From JADJYF01 sp050186725 (GTDB lineage: Bacteria > Pseudomonadota > Gammaproteobacteria > Ga0077536): DNA of 14,272 nucleotides. The stretch is taken from positions 1 through 14,272 of the forward strand of contig JBFWYG010000100.1 of NCBI GenBank assembly GCA_050186725.1, in the 5' to 3' direction. A model generated the notes under the pieces. It had not been told where the DNA came from. It did not search any database and saw only the letters and a program-made list of their open reading frames with translations. Every line of letters starts with the position of its first letter. The stretch's first letter is position 1. The position numbers and the translations under genes were made by a program. This document shows, piece by piece, positions 12,195 to 14,272 of this stretch.

Positions 12195-13193
12195 TCAGTC
12201 ACGCGCCTCCGCGGCGCGCAGCCGCGCGAAGGTCTCCGCCAGCGCCAGCACGCGCAGGACATAGCGGCGCGGGTCGTGGTCGCCGCATTTCGCGCCCGTG
12301 GCGAGGCCGCGGGCGGCGAAGCGCGCCGCCGCGCCCGCGCCGCACAGGTGGGTGAGGATGGCGAGTTCCTGCTGGCGGCGCAGGCTCGCGCCGCGCAGCC
12401 GCTGGCGGGCGAGGATCTGTCGCACCTTGCGGTCGAGATCGGCGGCCGCCAGTTCGATGGCGTGGGTCGGGATGACCCGCGCGTAGAAGCGGTTGAACCA
12501 GCAGCTCTCGAAGTCGTGCCAGGGGCCGTCGGCCACCACCCGGTGATGGTGAATGCAGTAGCGCCGCGCCTCGTCGAAGGTGCCGTCGGTGAACTGGTAC
12601 ATGCCGACCGCGCTGGACGCGGGACGGTAGATCTCGAAGGGATTGGCGCTCTCCCGCCAACGCCAGTAGGTGCGTGCCACCGGGTTGCCGGAAGCTTCCT
12701 TCTGCGCGAGCGCGGCCAGCAGTTCGGGCGTCATGATGGCGGTCGAATGGGCGCGGAACGCCGCGCCATAGGCTCGCCATGTCTCGCTCGGCGTCTTGTA
12801 GTAATCCTCGCTCACGGGGAAGAAGAGTTCGGTCGGCTTGCGCGCCACCTGGTAGAGCCAGTTCGCCGCCGGCAGGAGCAGCAGCAGCGCGAGGAAGCCG
12901 CCGCCCAGGTAGACGAAGGCCGGAACGCGGGTCAGCGCCAGCAGTCGTTCGCGCCAGCGCAGCCAGCGGGAGGGCTCGGTGGGCGCCGGTGTGGGCGCGC
13001 GACGTGCGCTCGGCGCGGGCTTGGTCCGAGCTTCACCGGACGGACGGGGCGCGTCTGCGACCTTGCCCTGCGTCTTTTTCTTCGACCTCTGAGCCTGGCG
13101 CTTCGTGGGGCGCGCTTTCGCACCGCCGTCGGCCGTAGCCGCGGCGGACGGGCGTTTGCGTCGGGAAGGCGGCCGGGGGGTGACGGAAGACAC
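12195..13193 (-). CDS. Membrane-anchored lytic transglycosylase-like protein (SLT domain)
   Basis: The 332-residue protein has a very basic, Pro/Ala/Lys/Arg-rich cytoplasmic tail (1-75), one membrane helix (about 92-110) and a periplasmic SLT-like domain (about 150-325). E166 in LAALAQKEASGNP is the expected catalytic glutamate. SSAVGMYQFTDGTF (193-206) matches the G-[LM]-[MF]-Q block of Slt/MltC-type enzymes. Four cysteines (213, 231, 284, 303) may form disulfides in the periplasm. It should cleave peptidoglycan glycan strands to 1,6-anhydro products. The start is GTG at 13193, with no evident ribosome-binding site. A -10-like TAGACT lies only seven bases upstream on the minus strand (13205-13200), so a leaderless message is possible, or it is translated from the upstream gene's transcript (45-base gap). 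The long disordered cytoplasmic tail is unusual for this enzyme class. Confidence 0.85.
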   Translation of the reverse strand: MSSVTPRPPSRRKRPSAAATADGGAKARPTKRQAQRSKKKTQGKVADAPRPSGEARTKPAPSARRAPTPAPTEPSRWLRWRERLLALTRVPAFVYLGGGFLALLLLLPAANWLYQVARKPTELFFPVSEDYYKTPSETWRAYGAAFRAHSTAIMTPELLAALAQKEASGNPVARTYWRWRESANPFEIYRPASSAVGMYQFTDGTFDEARRYCIHHHRVVADGPWHDFESCWFNRFYARVIPTHAIELAAADLDRKVRQILARQRLRGASLRRQQELAILTHLCGAGAAARFAARGLATGAKCGDHDPRRYVLRVLALAETFARLRAAEARD

Positions 13194-13238
13194 CGGCGCA
13201 GTCTAGCGCGCCTCGCCGGGCGTGCCGCGACGGCGGGC

Positions 13239-13769
13239 TCAGCGCGAGGCGGTCGCCGCCGCGGCCGTCAGCGCCGCGGTGTACGGATGGGTGCGACGCT
13301 CGGCGAAACCGTCCACCAAGAGGCCCACGCCGGCGAAGAACACCAGCGCGATGCCGAGCCCCTGCAGGAAATCGGCGCGCGTGGCGAAACGCAACACGAG
13401 GCCCGCCACGCCGAAACCGGCCCAGGCCACCAGGTAGTACTTCCATGCGGCGTTGACCTTGGCCATGCGCGCGACCTCGGCCTCGCGCGTGGCGGCCGGC
13501 GCGCTCGCGAGCGAGGCCTCGAGCGTCGTCACCTGGCTCGGCGTGCGATAGCCGACCGTCGCGCCGACGACGGTCAGCACCAGGCCCATGACCAGGCAGG
13601 GCAGGGCCACGCCGCGGGTGAACGCGCTGCCACCATCGGTCAAGAGCCAGGCGCCGAAGCTGAGGCTCACGAGCCCCATGGGCAGGATGAAGATCAGCGC
13701 TTCGAGCTTCTCCCCCTGGAAATAGATCTGGAGCGCGCGCAGCAGCTCGAGCGTCGGTGTGCTGTCCAT
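13239..13769 (-). CDS. Four-helix membrane protein of unknown function
   Basis: The 176-residue protein has predicted membrane helices at about 23-43, 54-73, 110-127 and 133-153, a soluble loop rich in Ala/Glu (78-108) between helices two and three, and an N-terminal amphipathic stretch containing IYFQGEKLEALIF. I recall similar short proteins of unknown role in proteobacteria and Bacteroidetes, with the same FQxEKxEAL opening and GATVGYRT after helix two. No catalytic motif is visible. The ATG at 13769 lacks a strong ribosome-binding site. The gene lies 45 bases upstream of the transglycosylase gene on the same strand, so cotranscription is likely. It is divergent from the sensor gene starting at 13863. 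Confidence 0.75.
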   Translation of the reverse strand: MDSTPTLELLRALQIYFQGEKLEALIFILPMGLVSLSFGAWLLTDGGSAFTRGVALPCLVMGLVLTVVGATVGYRTPSQVTTLEASLASAPAATREAEVARMAKVNAAWKYYLVAWAGFGVAGLVLRFATRADFLQGLGIALVFFAGVGLLVDGFAERRTHPYTAALTAAAATASR

Positions 13770-13862
13770 GGTGACCCCGGGTGATGAGGAACGAGTGCGC
13801 GAGCGCGCGCCACCGGCCTGGCTCGCGTCCGTCGCCGAGGGCGTTATAGCATGCGGGGCACC

Positions 13863-14272
13863 ATGGCCAGGAATCGACGGCGGCGCCGTAAGCCGGCATT
13901 GTCAACGGACTGGGCGCGCCGCCGGGCGTGGCCTCGGGTGAGCGCGCGGCTCGCGGTGGTGCTGTCCGTCGTGACCATCGCGCTGATCGGCTGGGCCGAC
14001 TTCGCCTCCGGCATCGAACTGCGTATCTACACCCTGTACTTCGCGCCCATCGCGCTGATCAGCGCGCACGCGCCGCGCCGCCGCGATGGCCTGCTCGCCG
14101 CCGCGCTCTGCACCGTCGTGTGGCTGATCGCGAACTGGCACGCCGGCATGTCGCACTACTCGGCGCTCGTGATTGCGACCAACACGGTGGTGCAGTTGAG
14201 CGCTTTCGCCCTCGTCGCCTTCCTCATCTCGAGCTACAAGGACGCGCTGAACAGCGAACGCGCGCTGGCGCG
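13863..14272 (+). CDS. N-terminal part of a membrane sensor protein (partial at window end)
   Basis: The 136 readable residues stay open to the window edge. A basic N-terminus with RNRRRRRK (3-10) precedes membrane helices at about 29-44, 54-68, 76-90 and 101-123, then the start of a cytoplasmic helix, SYKDALNSERALA (124-136). The VTIALIGWADFASGIELRIYTLYF segment (starting at 37; read in two parts, helix end and loop) matches the 'GWxDYxTGxElxxxxFYxxP' sensor module placed before GGDEF or histidine-kinase domains. A diguanylate cyclase or kinase is therefore likely, but the output domain is outside the window. GGGG (13855-13858) precedes the ATG at 13863. An in-frame ATG at 13851 is also possible, close behind a -10-like TATAGC (13845-13850). 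Confidence 0.7.
   Translation, partial: MARNRRRRRKPALSTDWARRRAWPRVSARLAVVLSVVTIALIGWADFASGIELRIYTLYFAPIALISAHAPRRRDGLLAAALCTVVWLIANWHAGMSHYSALVIATNTVVQLSAFALVAFLISSYKDALNSERALA

Noticed and set aside
12276..13784. 502-residue open frame on the plus strand
   Set aside because: It is antisense to the transglycosylase and membrane protein genes and consists largely of Arg/Gly/Ala/His-rich sequence.

Overview
The window is visibly GC-rich, densely coded DNA with gammaproteobacterial character. YghU-type glutathione transferase, a DUF2061 protein, a VPLP-type exosortase-sorted (PEP-CTERM-like) protein and REP-like repeats of the 'GCCTGC-GCAA-GCAGGC' kind all fit a free-living, metabolically versatile gammaproteobacterium. 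Placement near Nevskiales or Immundisolibacter-like lineages is only a guess. A run of exactly 100 N (8755-8854) marks a scaffold gap, so this is a draft assembly and gene order across that point is not proven.

Layout, left to right. Positions 1-261 hold two diverged copies of a REP-like repeat and no convincing gene. A small acidic hypothetical gene (262-633, minus) diverges from a DUF2061 membrane protein gene (828-1061). Next come yghU (1142-1999) and a single-domain rhodanese (2005-2382), probably cotranscribed, then a classical short-chain dehydrogenase (2449-3243). After a 221-base spacer with a dispersed inverted repeat, a tight plus-strand run begins at 3465: a DUF7065/DUF7064 (AttH/CrtC-like) protein, a HAD phosphatase, a free-standing phosphohistidine 'swivelling' domain, a 470-residue protein I do not recognise, a winged-helix plus helical-bundle protein, and a Rieske non-heme iron oxygenase that runs into the gap. 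Right of the gap, on the minus strand, are an AraC-family regulator (its 3' end lost in the gap) and a Baeyer-Villiger-type flavin monooxygenase.

The right end looks like ordinary chromosome: a secreted VPLP-CTERM protein gene, a membrane-anchored lytic transglycosylase and a four-helix membrane protein on the minus strand, and the 5' end of a membrane sensor (probably a diguanylate cyclase or histidine kinase) that leaves the window.

The SDR, DUF7064 protein, Rieske oxygenase, AraC regulator and BVMO together look like a catabolic locus for a hydrophobic cyclic substrate (terpenoid, steroid or polycyclic type). The substrate cannot be named from sequence. The most unusual part is the 5165-7613 trio: a lone phosphohistidine carrier domain, with no ATP-grasp or PEP-binding partner in view, is tightly linked to an unrecognised 470-residue protein and a wHTH/helical protein, with a HAD phosphatase immediately upstream. 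I infer that it could be a split dikinase-like phosphotransfer system serving the catabolic pathway.
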